Shown: positions 18,555 through 27,623 of the stretch, in pieces
Layout: each line of letters opens with the position of its first letter
How positions within the stretch are numbered: the first letter of the stretch is position 1
Assembly: GCF_004770745.1 (NCBI RefSeq)
Contig: NZ_RQGD01000035.1
Span: 1 to 64,000 of the forward strand
Source: Leptospira ognonensis
GTDB taxonomy: Bacteria; Spirochaetota; Leptospiria; Leptospirales; Leptospiraceae
Length of the DNA stretch: 64,000 nt
Reading direction: 5' to 3'
The notes under the pieces: model-generated
Told to the model about the DNA's origin: nothing
Database searches by the model: none
Seen by the model: the letters and a program-made list of their open reading frames with translations, nothing else
Program-made: the position numbers and the translations under genes

Positions 18555-19832
18555 ATGGAAAACATTGAATACACAAGACGCCATTCTAGACTTTATGAAC
18601 AAATTTTATTGAGTTATATTTTTCAATTCTTTTCTGGAATAGGAGTCTTAATTTCATTAACGGCCATTCCCATTTGGGGCTTACAATTCTGGAAACTGAA
18701 CGAACCAAATATTTATACCTCACTCTTAAGTTGTATTCTATCTTTTTTTGCTTCAACCATTATTTTAAGGAACTTATTTCGATTGCCAGGATCGGAAACC
18801 GTAGCCTTTATTTTGCCGGTTACGACTTTAGCATTTGCCTTTCCCATCGGAATCATTCTTCTAACTCGCTTAAGTTACTCCATTCAGGTTTTTTTTACAG
18901 GTTTTCTCGTTACGCTTGTATGGTGTTTTTTGGGTTTTTTTCTTGGGAGACGTTATAGAATTTTTCGTTATGCTCTCTTGCCGTTTGGAGAAGCGAAAGA
19001 ATTGGATAATATGCATGGAGCCCTGTTCTCTGTTTTGCAAAAACCGAGTTTAGAAGGACAAAGATTTAACGCGGTAGTTGCCGATTTTCGAAGTGAAGAA
19101 ATAACCGCAACTTGGGAAAAGTTTTTAGCAAGATGTACTTTATCAAGAATTCCCGTTTATAGTACGAAGAAGATTAGGGAAAATTTATTTGGAAGAGTAA
19201 AAATAGACCATTTGAATGAAAATGAATTTGGTAGCTTACTTCCTTCAGCCTCATATGAATTTTTAAAAAGATGTATCGATTTGCTAACTTCTATCATCAT
19301 ATTACCTTTCCTTACTCCATTTTTACTTTTATTAGCTATAGCAATTCGCATTGAATCCACAGGCTCTCCTCTTTTCATTCAAGATAGGATGGGATTTAGA
19401 GGTCGGACATTTAAAATGCTAAAATTTAGGACAATGTATTCGAATCTAAAGGGAAGTAGCTTTACGCATTCCTTTGATGATCCTCGTGTAACAAAAATTG
19501 GTCGAATTATAAGAAAATATCGAATTGATGAACTACCTCAAGTGATCAATATTTTACTCGGACAAATGAGTTTTATTGGTCCCCGACCTGAATCCTATGA
19601 GCTTTCCCAGTGGTATGAAAAAGATGTTCCTTTTTTTGCTTATCGTCATGTAGTGAGACCAGGTATTTCTGGTTGGGCCCAAGTGGAACAAGGGTATGCC
19701 GCAGAGGTCGATGGCATGAAGGTGAAGTTAGAATATGATTTTTATTATATTAAGAACTTTTCCTTTTGGTTAGATTTACTCATCACGATAAAAACAGTAA
19801 AAACAATACTAACCGGATTTGGCGCAAGATAA
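18555..19832 (+). CDS. Polyprenyl-phosphate hexose-1-phosphate transferase (initiating enzyme)
   Basis: The 425-residue protein begins with about four membrane helices (residues 15-135), then a soluble linker, then the bacterial sugar-transferase domain from about residue 235. That domain begins with a membrane-inserted hairpin (KRCIDLLTSIIILPF) followed by QDRMGFRGRTF, KFRTM, RRIDELPQ-like (RIDELPQVIN) and FIGPRPE. It should start O-unit synthesis by moving a sugar-1-phosphate onto undecaprenyl phosphate. Four N-terminal helices indicate a WbaP-like rather than a minimal PglC-like enzyme. Confidence 0.92.
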   Translation: MENIEYTRRHSRLYEQILLSYIFQFFSGIGVLISLTAIPIWGLQFWKLNEPNIYTSLLSCILSFFASTIILRNLFRLPGSETVAFILPVTTLAFAFPIGIILLTRLSYSIQVFFTGFLVTLVWCFLGFFLGRRYRIFRYALLPFGEAKELDNMHGALFSVLQKPSLEGQRFNAVVADFRSEEITATWEKFLARCTLSRIPVYSTKKIRENLFGRVKIDHLNENEFGSLLPSASYEFLKRCIDLLTSIIILPFLTPFLLLLAIAIRIESTGSPLFIQDRMGFRGRTFKMLKFRTMYSNLKGSSFTHSFDDPRVTKIGRIIRKYRIDELPQVINILLGQMSFIGPRPESYELSQWYEKDVPFFAYRHVVRPGISGWAQVEQGYAAEVDGMKVKLEYDFYYIKNFSFWLDLLITIKTVKTILTGFGAR

Positions 19833-19923
19833 GATGAGTCTTACAAGATTTAGAATGAGACGGCATGCGAATGTTATATTGCAGAAATATCAACTATCAC
19901 GAATGACGTCTGTCTGAATAGGA

Positions 19924-20877
19924 GTGAAACGATTGATCGCAGTCCTACTCAGTACATATAATGGAGAAAAATATCTAAAAGAGCAATTAGATACTCTGGA
20001 AGCTCAAACACTAAATTTCACTCTTTACATTCGAGATGATGGTTCGAAAGATAACACCTTTGAAATTTTAAAACAATTTACCCAGGAGACAAAAAGGAAG
20101 GTGTTTTTGCTTCATTCTCGCAAAAATTTAGGTGTCATTTTCAGCTTTATGCGCCTGTTAAGATTTGCCAAACGGAATCTTGAAAATGAGATCTTCCTTT
20201 TTTCCGATCAGGATGATCTATGGATGCCCGATAAAATCGAAACCGCTGTGAACAAAATCAAACTCAAGGAAGAGGGAGCAGGGAAAGGAAAACCGATTCT
20301 ATACCACTCGGATTTGACTCTCGTTAATGGATTAGGCAAGCCCAAAGGAACTACATTTTGGCAAGAGATGGATCTTGATCCAAAACTTGGAAAAAAATTG
20401 CACCGAATGATTTGTCAACCTACCATTACAGGGTGTACTGTGGCCATCAATCGGAAGTTAGCGGAATCCGTTCATACGGTTCCCAAGAAAGCAAAAATGC
20501 ATGATTGGTGGCTTGGACTTTATGCGTGTGCCTTTGGAGAGATTATTTCTGACCCGATTCCAAAGATTCATTATAGAATTCATGATGGCAATGTAATTGG
20601 TGCAACTGGACTTTCCTTTCAAAAAGTTTTCAAACATTTGAAAAAGTTTACAGGATATATTTATGCCTGGAAACGAGAGAATGAAGAGAGGGTATTACAG
20701 GCTCAGGCCTTCGAAGAAACCTTTAGACAACTACTTACGCAATCTCAAATAGAAATGCTTTCTGCCTTTATAAATAGTCCTAAGAAGTCATTTTTCGTAA
20801 GAAAAATGATTCAATTTCGATATGGATTTTGGCAGCACTCCTTTTATAGAAAGGTTAGTAGCTTTCTCTTTTTCTAA
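19924..20877 (+). CDS. GT2 glycosyltransferase (RgpF/rhamnosyltransferase-like)
   Basis: The 317-residue GT-A enzyme has AVLLSTYNGEKYLKEQLDTL, IRDDGSKDNT, FLFSDQDDLWMPDK (metal-binding) and HDWWLGLYA, a pattern typical of the RgpF/WbbL-associated rhamnosyltransferase group. The start is GTG with a good AGGAG just upstream. It is the last gene of the long + strand run; the next gene converges on it with a 15-base gap. Confidence 0.87.
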   Translation: MKRLIAVLLSTYNGEKYLKEQLDTLEAQTLNFTLYIRDDGSKDNTFEILKQFTQETKRKVFLLHSRKNLGVIFSFMRLLRFAKRNLENEIFLFSDQDDLWMPDKIETAVNKIKLKEEGAGKGKPILYHSDLTLVNGLGKPKGTTFWQEMDLDPKLGKKLHRMICQPTITGCTVAINRKLAESVHTVPKKAKMHDWWLGLYACAFGEIISDPIPKIHYRIHDGNVIGATGLSFQKVFKHLKKFTGYIYAWKRENEERVLQAQAFEETFRQLLTQSQIEMLSAFINSPKKSFFVRKMIQFRYGFWQHSFYRKVSSFLFF

Positions 20878-20892
20878 TATCTTAAAAAAGAT

Positions 20893-21819
20893 TTAAGGGT
20901 AGATGATAGGAGGGGATTCTAATTGAAGACCTTCTTTAAATCCTTTGCATATACTTTTTAATTTTTGATATTTTTGTTTTTCCAGGAAAAGAGTTCTCGT
21001 GGTATCAAAAAAGAAATTTAATAAATCGATTAGAAACCAACTAGGAATCTTTTTGGCATATAGTTTCCATGTTAGGATTCGATTGCGTGTCATGTAATAT
21101 TTTCTCAGGCTGCTATGATTAGTCGGACTAATTTCGAAGCCTAAAGGCTTGTAAGTAGTTCGCTCTCCAAGCTGGTGTAATAATTTTGCATTTTTTAAGA
21201 CATGAATTTTGAATTGAAACGATCTCACTCGTAAACAATATTCTATATCAATGTAATCAATAAAATAATCTTCACGCATAAGGCCGATTTTTTTTATTAC
21301 TTTAACAGATATTAAGCTCCCTGAAGCTATAACCGTATTTACCTCACCAAAAAAACTTTCCCCTTCTTTAAATCCTCTCCGTCTCCAAAATCCCGACTTT
21401 TCTTTCACCCAATACTTTTGTTTTCCGCCTGAAGAATGGACAATATCGGGGGCAACTATGCCTACATTTTTATTTTCCCGCAAATGTGTCGCTAAACTTG
21501 TTATCATTTCTCGGTCTGGGGTGGAGTCATCATCTAGAAAGAGGATAGACTTAAACCCATCGGAAATTGCTTTTTTTATTCCTATATTTTGCGCTTTCGC
21601 TAAACCGACATTCGTTTCTGCTTTTTTATAAGAGAGGTTATCGTTTGAGTTTTTAATGATCTTCTGCAGTTTAATGGTAAATTGTTTTGAACATCCATTA
21701 TCGATTAAATAAACCTTTTGAACTTGTCTCCTTACAAGATCTAAATTATTAAAAAAAGAATCATCTGTTTGGTAAAGAACAATGATACAGGCAACATCTA
21801 TTTCCATTGCCATCCCCAT
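20893..21819 (-). CDS. GT2 rhamnosyltransferase-like enzyme
   Basis: The 308-residue protein has ACIIVLYQTDDS, LIDNGCSK, ETNVGLAKAQNIGI, FLDDDSTPD as the metal site, GSLIS and EDYFIDYIDIEYCLR, which is the RfbN/WbbL-type pattern. Start ATGs at 21819, 21813 and 21807 are all possible. The gene overlaps the stop of the preceding minus-strand gene (21798), so the two form a coupled pair. Confidence 0.87.
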   Translation of the reverse strand: MGMAMEIDVACIIVLYQTDDSFFNNLDLVRRQVQKVYLIDNGCSKQFTIKLQKIIKNSNDNLSYKKAETNVGLAKAQNIGIKKAISDGFKSILFLDDDSTPDREMITSLATHLRENKNVGIVAPDIVHSSGGKQKYWVKEKSGFWRRRGFKEGESFFGEVNTVIASGSLISVKVIKKIGLMREDYFIDYIDIEYCLRVRSFQFKIHVLKNAKLLHQLGERTTYKPLGFEISPTNHSSLRKYYMTRNRILTWKLYAKKIPSWFLIDLLNFFFDTTRTLFLEKQKYQKLKSICKGFKEGLQLESPPIIYP

Positions 21820-22577
21820 TTCGTAAAATATTGAATCATACTTCGAATGAATAATATAAACAATTTAAAAGATTTATGGGATCCTCTTTGGTATTCGTGG
21901 ATTGCTCGTGCGCTCGGCGCGTATAAAGTCCTATATCCTAGATTCTTGATCCTTCGTGTTAGATCCGCATCTTCAAAGTAAAGAAAAAATCTTGGATCAA
22001 ATCCCTTCACCTCGTACCAGACATGATAAGGGATGAGCATCCAGCAGCCGGATATAAATTCAATATCCATCTCACTTTCATAATTCATATCGCTCATTTC
22101 ATATTCTTTGACTGCCTTAGTTATGATACTGATTTTCTGTAAAAAAGGAAATCGTCTGCCCATCAGACCGAACACAGTAGGATTTTTTTTGTTCAATCGC
22201 TGTAAACTACCGTTAGGGTATGTAATTTTTCCAGTAAAGATTCCCAAGTTTGGTTTTGATCGAGCGAAGGTGAGCATGTCGGAAATCGAATTCTCTTCAA
22301 GATATAGATCTGGATTCACAAGGAGGATGTAGTCAGATTTTTTAGCTTGGCTCATTGCGAAATTATTTCCGCCACCAAAACCGTCGTTTATGTGACCTCG
22401 CATAAAATACTGCCATTGCTCACGGTTTTCAAATAAACTTTTGTATCGGGAATCAGGAGAATGATCAATAAAAATCCCATTCCAGACAATATTCCGATCT
22501 CTTATCGAATCTACGCATTTTGAGAGAATTTCGAGGCTAGTATTATAGGCTACAATTGAAACAGTTACATTCACCAC
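21798..22577 (-). CDS. GT2 rhamnosyltransferase-like enzyme (WbbL-like)
   Basis: The 259-residue protein has VSIVAYNTSLEIL, NDGFGGGNNFAM, LLVNPDLYL (metal-binding), GCWMLIPYHVW and FFLYFEDADLTRRI, all standard for WbbL/RfbF-type rhamnosyltransferases. Starts with GTG (a second GTG follows at once). It is the first gene of a two-gene minus-strand unit transcribed away from the 22.6-22.9 kb spacer. Confidence 0.87.
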   Translation of the reverse strand: MVNVTVSIVAYNTSLEILSKCVDSIRDRNIVWNGIFIDHSPDSRYKSLFENREQWQYFMRGHINDGFGGGNNFAMSQAKKSDYILLVNPDLYLEENSISDMLTFARSKPNLGIFTGKITYPNGSLQRLNKKNPTVFGLMGRRFPFLQKISIITKAVKEYEMSDMNYESEMDIEFISGCWMLIPYHVWYEVKGFDPRFFLYFEDADLTRRIKNLGYRTLYAPSARAIHEYQRGSHKSFKLFILFIRSMIQYFTKWGWQWK

Positions 22578-22882
22578 ATTGTCAATATATCATTTTGTGC
22601 CTACTTTGCCATTTATTTTAGCAGTAAGAAGGGGAATTGCTTAATAGAAATTTAAGAAAATGTTATCCATCGTTCCTATCTTTGGTTTTGGATTTCGCTA
22701 ATTTTGAATTTGAATTTATATCACAGCTTCGAGAAAGCCCGACGAAATCAGATCCATAGGGATTGCCAAAACTTCGCCTTCCGTATTATGCACGTTTGGC
22801 TAGGAATTGGCGTTTGATAAGCGATCTAAAATTGAATGTTAAACCTTGACTTTCTAAGAAACAAAAGAAAATTGTTACTACA
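22578..22882. promoter_or_regulatory. Divergent intergenic region between glycosyltransferase genes
   Basis: About 305 bases separate the start of the minus-strand pair from the start of the plus-strand GT2. No convincing coding sequence or RNA gene was seen. A TTGACT at 22846-22851 could be a -35 element for the plus-strand gene, but no good -10 hexamer is found at normal spacing. The region presumably carries promoters in both directions. Confidence 0.45.
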
Positions 22883-23689
22883 ATGAACACTGCCAAGCCA
22901 GCAAAAACTGATCGCAAATCCAAGTCGGTGAAGTTAACTACCTCTCTTATTATACCAATTTATAACGAAGGAGGGCATCTGCAGGAATTTTTAGAAAAGA
23001 TAGACCTTTTGCCTCTTCCCACTGATAAGGAACTTGTATTTGTGGATGATTTCTCGAAGGACGAATCAAGAGAGATACTCCGATCTTTTAAATTCAAATC
23101 GAAACATAAGATTCTTTTTCAGGAAATCAATCAAGGGAAAGGCGCTGCCTTACAAAGAGGGTTTCTTGCCGCGACGGGCGATATCATTCTGGTTCAGGAC
23201 GCAGATTTTGAGTATGATATGGAAGAAATTCCTGCTTTGCTCGAGCCTCTCATCTCTGGAAAGGCTGATATTGTTTTTGGCTCAAGATTTAAAAAAGATG
23301 GCAGGCAAGTGCATCGCACCTTTCATTATTTGGTAAACCGTATCCTAACGATCTTCTCAAATTTCTTAAGTGGTTTGTATCTAACAGACATGGAAACTTG
23401 TTATAAAGTTTTCAGATCAGAAATCATTCAGAATATCAACCTCGAATCCAATCGATTTGGTTTTGAGCCAGAAATAACTGCCAAGGTAGCGCGACTGAAG
23501 GTAAGAGTTCAGGAATATCCAATCTCGTATTATCCGAGAAACTATTTAGAAGGCAAAAAGATTACTTGGAAGGATGGTTTTGCGGCCCTCCGTCATATCT
23601 TTTATTTCAATTTGATAGCTTCGAACCAACATTTTTTCAAAAAAGATATGCCCAAAAAATACATCCCGATCGGTGGAAACTGGCTCTAA
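22883..23689 (+). CDS. GT2 glycosyltransferase, DPM1-like
   Basis: The 268-residue protein begins with a short basic lead (NTAKPAKTDRKSK), then SLIIPIYNEGGHL, VDDFSKDES, NQGKGAALQRGF, LVQDADFEYD (metal site) and DMETCYKVFR. These are features of dolichol/polyprenyl-phosphate sugar transferases. There are no C-terminal membrane helices, unlike the GtrB-like enzyme at 10.4 kb. It probably supplies polyprenyl-phosphate sugar to the GT-C-like membrane proteins in this region. It overlaps or abuts the ligase/polymerase gene. Confidence 0.87.
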   Translation: MNTAKPAKTDRKSKSVKLTTSLIIPIYNEGGHLQEFLEKIDLLPLPTDKELVFVDDFSKDESREILRSFKFKSKHKILFQEINQGKGAALQRGFLAATGDIILVQDADFEYDMEEIPALLEPLISGKADIVFGSRFKKDGRQVHRTFHYLVNRILTIFSNFLSGLYLTDMETCYKVFRSEIIQNINLESNRFGFEPEITAKVARLKVRVQEYPISYYPRNYLEGKKITWKDGFAALRHIFYFNLIASNQHFFKKDMPKKYIPIGGNWL

Positions 23690-25748
23690 GAGTCGACGGT
23701 TCTATCGATATCGAAAACCCACAGAGATTACTGAGATGTATATTTTTGGAATTGCATTCCTTGCCTATATCCTAGGTCTTTTTTATTTTTCTCCCATTCG
23801 ATTCCAAACGATTACGGATCTTTCCGTTTTACTAATCCTCGGATTTTCAATTGCTTATTATAAAAAGAAATTAAGAAGTCTGACGCAAAAGCATTGGTTA
23901 TTTATACTTTCGGCCAATCTCCTCTTGTTGTATATTTTCTCTTACAACTTAGATATGGTTCCGGAAACATCCATTCCTAGATACAAATTGTACTTTAAGG
24001 TATCTTATTTTGCACTCATTCTTCTGCTCAATTTTCATTTATTTCGCGTTCGAAATTTGAGTTTTCTGTTTCTTTTGGTAACACTCTGCGTAACGAATAT
24101 TAGCATCTCTTGGTATTTTCTTGGGTTTACAATTAAAAACATTCCGCTTTTGATGTTTGCACTTTGTTATCTGCCTCTGGTATTTAGATCTAAAAAATTA
24201 GTAAATGATGCCATTGATAAAATTTTACTAGCGATTGTCATTTATCTACTTTGTATTCTGCCTCTTTCATATGATTATTTTAACTCAGTGCTCAGTACTT
24301 CTTACTTCACTTTATCAATCATTGTTTTTTTTATTGCTAGAAGTTTACCATCTAGAATTTATCAAAAAATTCTGTTGAAGCAATTGCTCTCTGTTTTTTT
24401 TATTACAAATCTTTTTATCTTTAGTGCCAAAATAAATTACCTGCTCGTAGATAAAGCTCTGCTCGGTTTAAAAGTGAATTTCGGTGGTTTTAATACAAAT
24501 TCACTCGGTGGTATGTATTGTTTGTATTTCATCATCCTTGTATTTAATCGATCTTTATTCAAAGATAAAATACCATCGCTCTTTTATTTTGGTTCATTGG
24601 TATCTGCTTCCTTTCTATTTGTCTCCTTTCATAATCGTTCGTCGTACATTGGAGTTACCATTGCATTTTCCATATTTTTACTCGTAAATAATCAGCTCCG
24701 TATATCTGAATACTTCGGAAAGATAAAGAAACTTTACTTAGTTGGTATTTTATGTTTATTTATCTTATGCTCCTTTTTTGCACTATTTTATATATATAAT
24801 CACAGTAACTTTGATTCTTTTAAAATCCGACTTTCCATATGGGACTTCTATTTAAAGGAGATATTTTTATACTCTCCTTGGTTTGGTTTTGGTATAGATG
24901 CACCTTACATCCATGCTGCGATAGATACTGAGAGATTATTGGATTCGAATACTGCTTCTGAATACTTGGGATTTATTCATACATTTGGTCCGAACATCCA
25001 TTCTCATAATGTTTTTATCCAAGTACTCTTTTCTTTAGGTATAATCGGTCTAGGGCTGTGCCTTACTTTTTTAACTCTTTCGATCATACATTTAATTAAG
25101 AATGAAACAAAGAGATCTTCTTTCTATTTTATATTTGGAATGGCTTTAATCAGTTTATTTGTTCATGAATTATTTGATTATACATTAGCAGACCCCGCTA
25201 CTTTTTTTCCTGCAATGGTTCTCTTGGGCTTTTTGCTGCAAACCAAAAGACAATCAAAAACAAAGGTCCACAAAGATGTATATTTAAATCTGATATTGTC
25301 TATACTCGTGCTCGTGATTTTTATAATCTCTTGGCAGTATATTATCATGTTTAAAAAAATGGAATCGATCAAGCACTTAGTCAAAACAGATCTTGTAGGA
25401 AACGCGTTTATCCCAGCCGGTATGAAAGCATCTAGTGATAAATTTGAAAGGTATGAAGAGCTTCGAAAGTATTTAATGTTTGATTCTTGGAATTACAAAT
25501 CGATTGCGATGGACGGGGAAGTCTATTTTTCAAAGTATCATTCTGATCTGGAGCCAGAAAATAACTTAGAAGCCTCCAAACGAAAGTATCTCGAGTGCAT
25601 TCATTCCAATTTTTACCAAGCCTTCTGCTATTTTCGATTAATGCAGATTTCTTCCATCAAGAACGATAAGGTAGAGGAAGAAAATTACCGTCTAAAGCTT
25701 ATTCTAATGGACCGTTATCAATTGATCAAAGAAGAAACATACAGGTAA
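23673..25748 (+). CDS. O-antigen ligase/polymerase family protein (Wzy_C domain)
   Basis: A protein of up to 691 residues with roughly a dozen membrane helices up to residue 560 and a C-terminal periplasmic tail of about 110. The main clue is a large periplasmic loop with HNRSSYIGVTIA before it and GPNIHSHNVFIQVLFSLG after it, the H-N motif followed by a G-x-x-G helix seen in WaaL/Wzy. It could join O-antigen to lipid A core or polymerise O-units; these cannot be told apart by eye. Starts: GTG 23673, overlapping the upstream gene, or ATG 23736. Confidence 0.82.
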   Translation: METGSKSRRFYRYRKPTEITEMYIFGIAFLAYILGLFYFSPIRFQTITDLSVLLILGFSIAYYKKKLRSLTQKHWLFILSANLLLLYIFSYNLDMVPETSIPRYKLYFKVSYFALILLLNFHLFRVRNLSFLFLLVTLCVTNISISWYFLGFTIKNIPLLMFALCYLPLVFRSKKLVNDAIDKILLAIVIYLLCILPLSYDYFNSVLSTSYFTLSIIVFFIARSLPSRIYQKILLKQLLSVFFITNLFIFSAKINYLLVDKALLGLKVNFGGFNTNSLGGMYCLYFIILVFNRSLFKDKIPSLFYFGSLVSASFLFVSFHNRSSYIGVTIAFSIFLLVNNQLRISEYFGKIKKLYLVGILCLFILCSFFALFYIYNHSNFDSFKIRLSIWDFYLKEIFLYSPWFGFGIDAPYIHAAIDTERLLDSNTASEYLGFIHTFGPNIHSHNVFIQVLFSLGIIGLGLCLTFLTLSIIHLIKNETKRSSFYFIFGMALISLFVHELFDYTLADPATFFPAMVLLGFLLQTKRQSKTKVHKDVYLNLILSILVLVIFIISWQYIIMFKKMESIKHLVKTDLVGNAFIPAGMKASSDKFERYEELRKYLMFDSWNYKSIAMDGEVYFSKYHSDLEPENNLEASKRKYLECIHSNFYQAFCYFRLMQISSIKNDKVEEENYRLKLILMDRYQLIKEETYR

Positions 25749-25770
25749 GATCAGTAGACAAGTTCAGGTG

Positions 25771-27417
25771 TTATTTTATTTTCTTTCGAAAAAGAACGAT
25801 TGGAGGGAATAAAATTTTATGCACTTCCAAAAATTTCCGTTCTGATTCCGTCAATTCATCGGGCAAAATTCTTTCATAAGAATCGAATCTTTCCCATTTT
25901 GCTTTGTGTAATAAAACCTTATTTTTATTTCGGATAGTGGGATTGAGTTCGTAATCCTTGACTGCTTCCTGGTAAAAATTTGCCGATGCTAGCTCGCTTT
26001 CAGCCTCCTCTAAAATCAATCGATCGTAGATTCTATTTTTAAAACTATTTTTGTATTCCTCAATCAACGGAAGTACGAATGGATCGCTAGGCAAGAGATC
26101 CGTTGCAGAGTAAAGTGTAAAGAAAGGTCTCTTATTGCAATATACTTTCCCCATAAAGGAAAGTTTCTCATATAAAATAACACCCGGAATGTCACAAAAT
26201 TTTTGTTGGTATTCTGTTTCGATGGATGTTAGTTTAAGATACGATTTGTACACTCGATGTGGAGAATATTGCAATAATTTAAATTGTAATAGCAATAATG
26301 CGAATAAGGCGAAATGGGAAAGCATTAAAAAATTTGAGATTGTCTCCCAGTGAAAATAGAGTAAAAACACTGATATAACAGTCAAGACACAATAGGCATA
26401 TAAAAATGAATTTACAAAGCCCCCATGTTTCATTCTGCCAAGTATGCCGATGGATATTAAACTTAAAAAAATCAAAATAAGAGAGTAATACACTCTCTCG
26501 TTCAAAATGTGTCTCCAATATTTATCGAATTGAAACTTAATTTTATTGAAGGTGATTATTTCGAAAGCACAGATTAAAAAGAACTGCGGAATGATTAGAA
26601 TTAGAACTTCTTTCAGAAAGTATCTTTCTGAGAGTGGGTGTAGGGAAGGTAAAATAAAATTGAAAAAAAGATAATAATTATCGAGTTCTCTTATTTCATT
26701 CCAGAGAAGTAATGATTGATAAAATAAGTAGAAAAACAAATATACAAAAGCTACCTTTCTATTTTTAAAAAAGAAAATCAACACAAAATATAAAAACGGA
26801 AGGACCAGTAAACTCTGTTTGATAAAAATGAATTCGCTACATACCCAAGCAAATGCAAAGAGCAGAAGTAACAAACGAAAGTTTACCTCAGATTTCAAAA
26901 TCCAAATATAGATAAGAATAGATAATAAAATCCAAAAATTAAGTAAGCTATCTACCTTTGCAAGATCTAACCAATAACCTGTAAAATCATAGGATACGAA
27001 ATAAAGTCCTGAGAAAAGAAGAGTAGCTAAAACAGTTTTAAATTTTGCCATCTCTACTCTCGAAATGCTTCGGAGTATAAAGAAGAATACTACAGGTAAG
27101 CTAAAGTTTGAAATTACTGAAACCAGTCTTATGTTTGGTAAATTGATCTGAGAGAACGATATGAACAATTTGCTAAGATAAAGATAGAAAGGGCCATAAA
27201 TTTGGGCTACGTAATCTATCGTTGGGAAAGCATATATGGGCTTTCCATTCATATACTGATAGTAAGCCTGGAGAAAGTAATCTTCGAAGGGACCAAGTAT
27301 GAAATTTATTTTGGTTCTTGTTAGCATAATAAGAAAAAAATAAAAACTGTAATAGACTGAAATACCAAGCAGAACAAGTATATAGGAGCGGAGGAGGAAG
27401 GATTTTTTTGGATTCAT
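25771..27417 (-). CDS. GT-C-like multi-pass membrane protein
   Basis: The protein of about 548 residues has around eleven hydrophobic segments in the first 400 residues and a soluble C-terminus. After the first helix come FEDYFLQAYYQYMNGKPIY and TIDYVAQIYGPFYLYL, an acidic periplasmic loop followed by a Y-G-P-x-Y motif common in GT39/GT83-like enzymes. ATG 27417 is preferred to an in-frame TTG 39 bases upstream. It is transcribed divergently from the next gene. The acceptor and sugar are unknown. Confidence 0.62.
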   Translation of the reverse strand: MNPKKSFLLRSYILVLLGISVYYSFYFFLIMLTRTKINFILGPFEDYFLQAYYQYMNGKPIYAFPTIDYVAQIYGPFYLYLSKLFISFSQINLPNIRLVSVISNFSLPVVFFFILRSISRVEMAKFKTVLATLLFSGLYFVSYDFTGYWLDLAKVDSLLNFWILLSILIYIWILKSEVNFRLLLLLFAFAWVCSEFIFIKQSLLVLPFLYFVLIFFFKNRKVAFVYLFFYLFYQSLLLWNEIRELDNYYLFFNFILPSLHPLSERYFLKEVLILIIPQFFLICAFEIITFNKIKFQFDKYWRHILNERVYYSLILIFLSLISIGILGRMKHGGFVNSFLYAYCVLTVISVFLLYFHWETISNFLMLSHFALFALLLLQFKLLQYSPHRVYKSYLKLTSIETEYQQKFCDIPGVILYEKLSFMGKVYCNKRPFFTLYSATDLLPSDPFVLPLIEEYKNSFKNRIYDRLILEEAESELASANFYQEAVKDYELNPTIRNKNKVLLHKAKWERFDSYERILPDELTESERKFLEVHKILFPPIVLFRKKIK

Positions 27418-27576
27418 GAGAGGACTTTTGCTAAAATGTGGCGGCCAACGGGTCAATTCAAGATTTTGCTAAGGATACTTGCAATCAATCTCTTTTTTTC
27501 AGATTTATAAGCAAACATTTCCAAGGTGGTCTCAATTTCGTGATTTGTAAACTGCTTCTATTCCATTTAATTCTGT

Positions 27577-27605
27577 TTGACTTTCTATGCTTACCTAAGT
27601 TTAAT
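27577..27605 (+). promoter_or_regulatory. Sigma-70-type promoter upstream of the 27.6 kb membrane gene
   Basis: TTGACT (27577-27582) and TTTAAT (27600-27605) each match consensus at five of six positions and are separated by exactly 17 bases. Transcription would begin around 27612, leaving a leader of about a dozen bases before ATG 27624. It lies in the divergent spacer upstream of two tandem GT-C-like genes. Confidence 0.55.
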
Positions 27606-27623
27606 TTTGTTTTTAAGTTCTAA

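Noticed and set aside
19834..19917. A 27-codon ORF (MSLTRFRMRRHANV...) after the initiating transferase gene.
   Set aside because: Very short, arginine-rich without clear domain pattern, and no ribosome site; more likely spacer than gene.
20878..20892. ATCTT/AAGAT repeat between two convergent glycosyltransferase genes as a bidirectional terminator.
   Set aside because: A five-base AT-rich stem is too weak to claim.
27438..27623. A 61-codon plus-strand ORF upstream of the 27.6 kb membrane gene.
   Set aside because: It overlaps the start of the divergent gene and the promoter at 27577-27605, and its Phe/Leu-rich sequence looks like read-out of AT-rich spacer.
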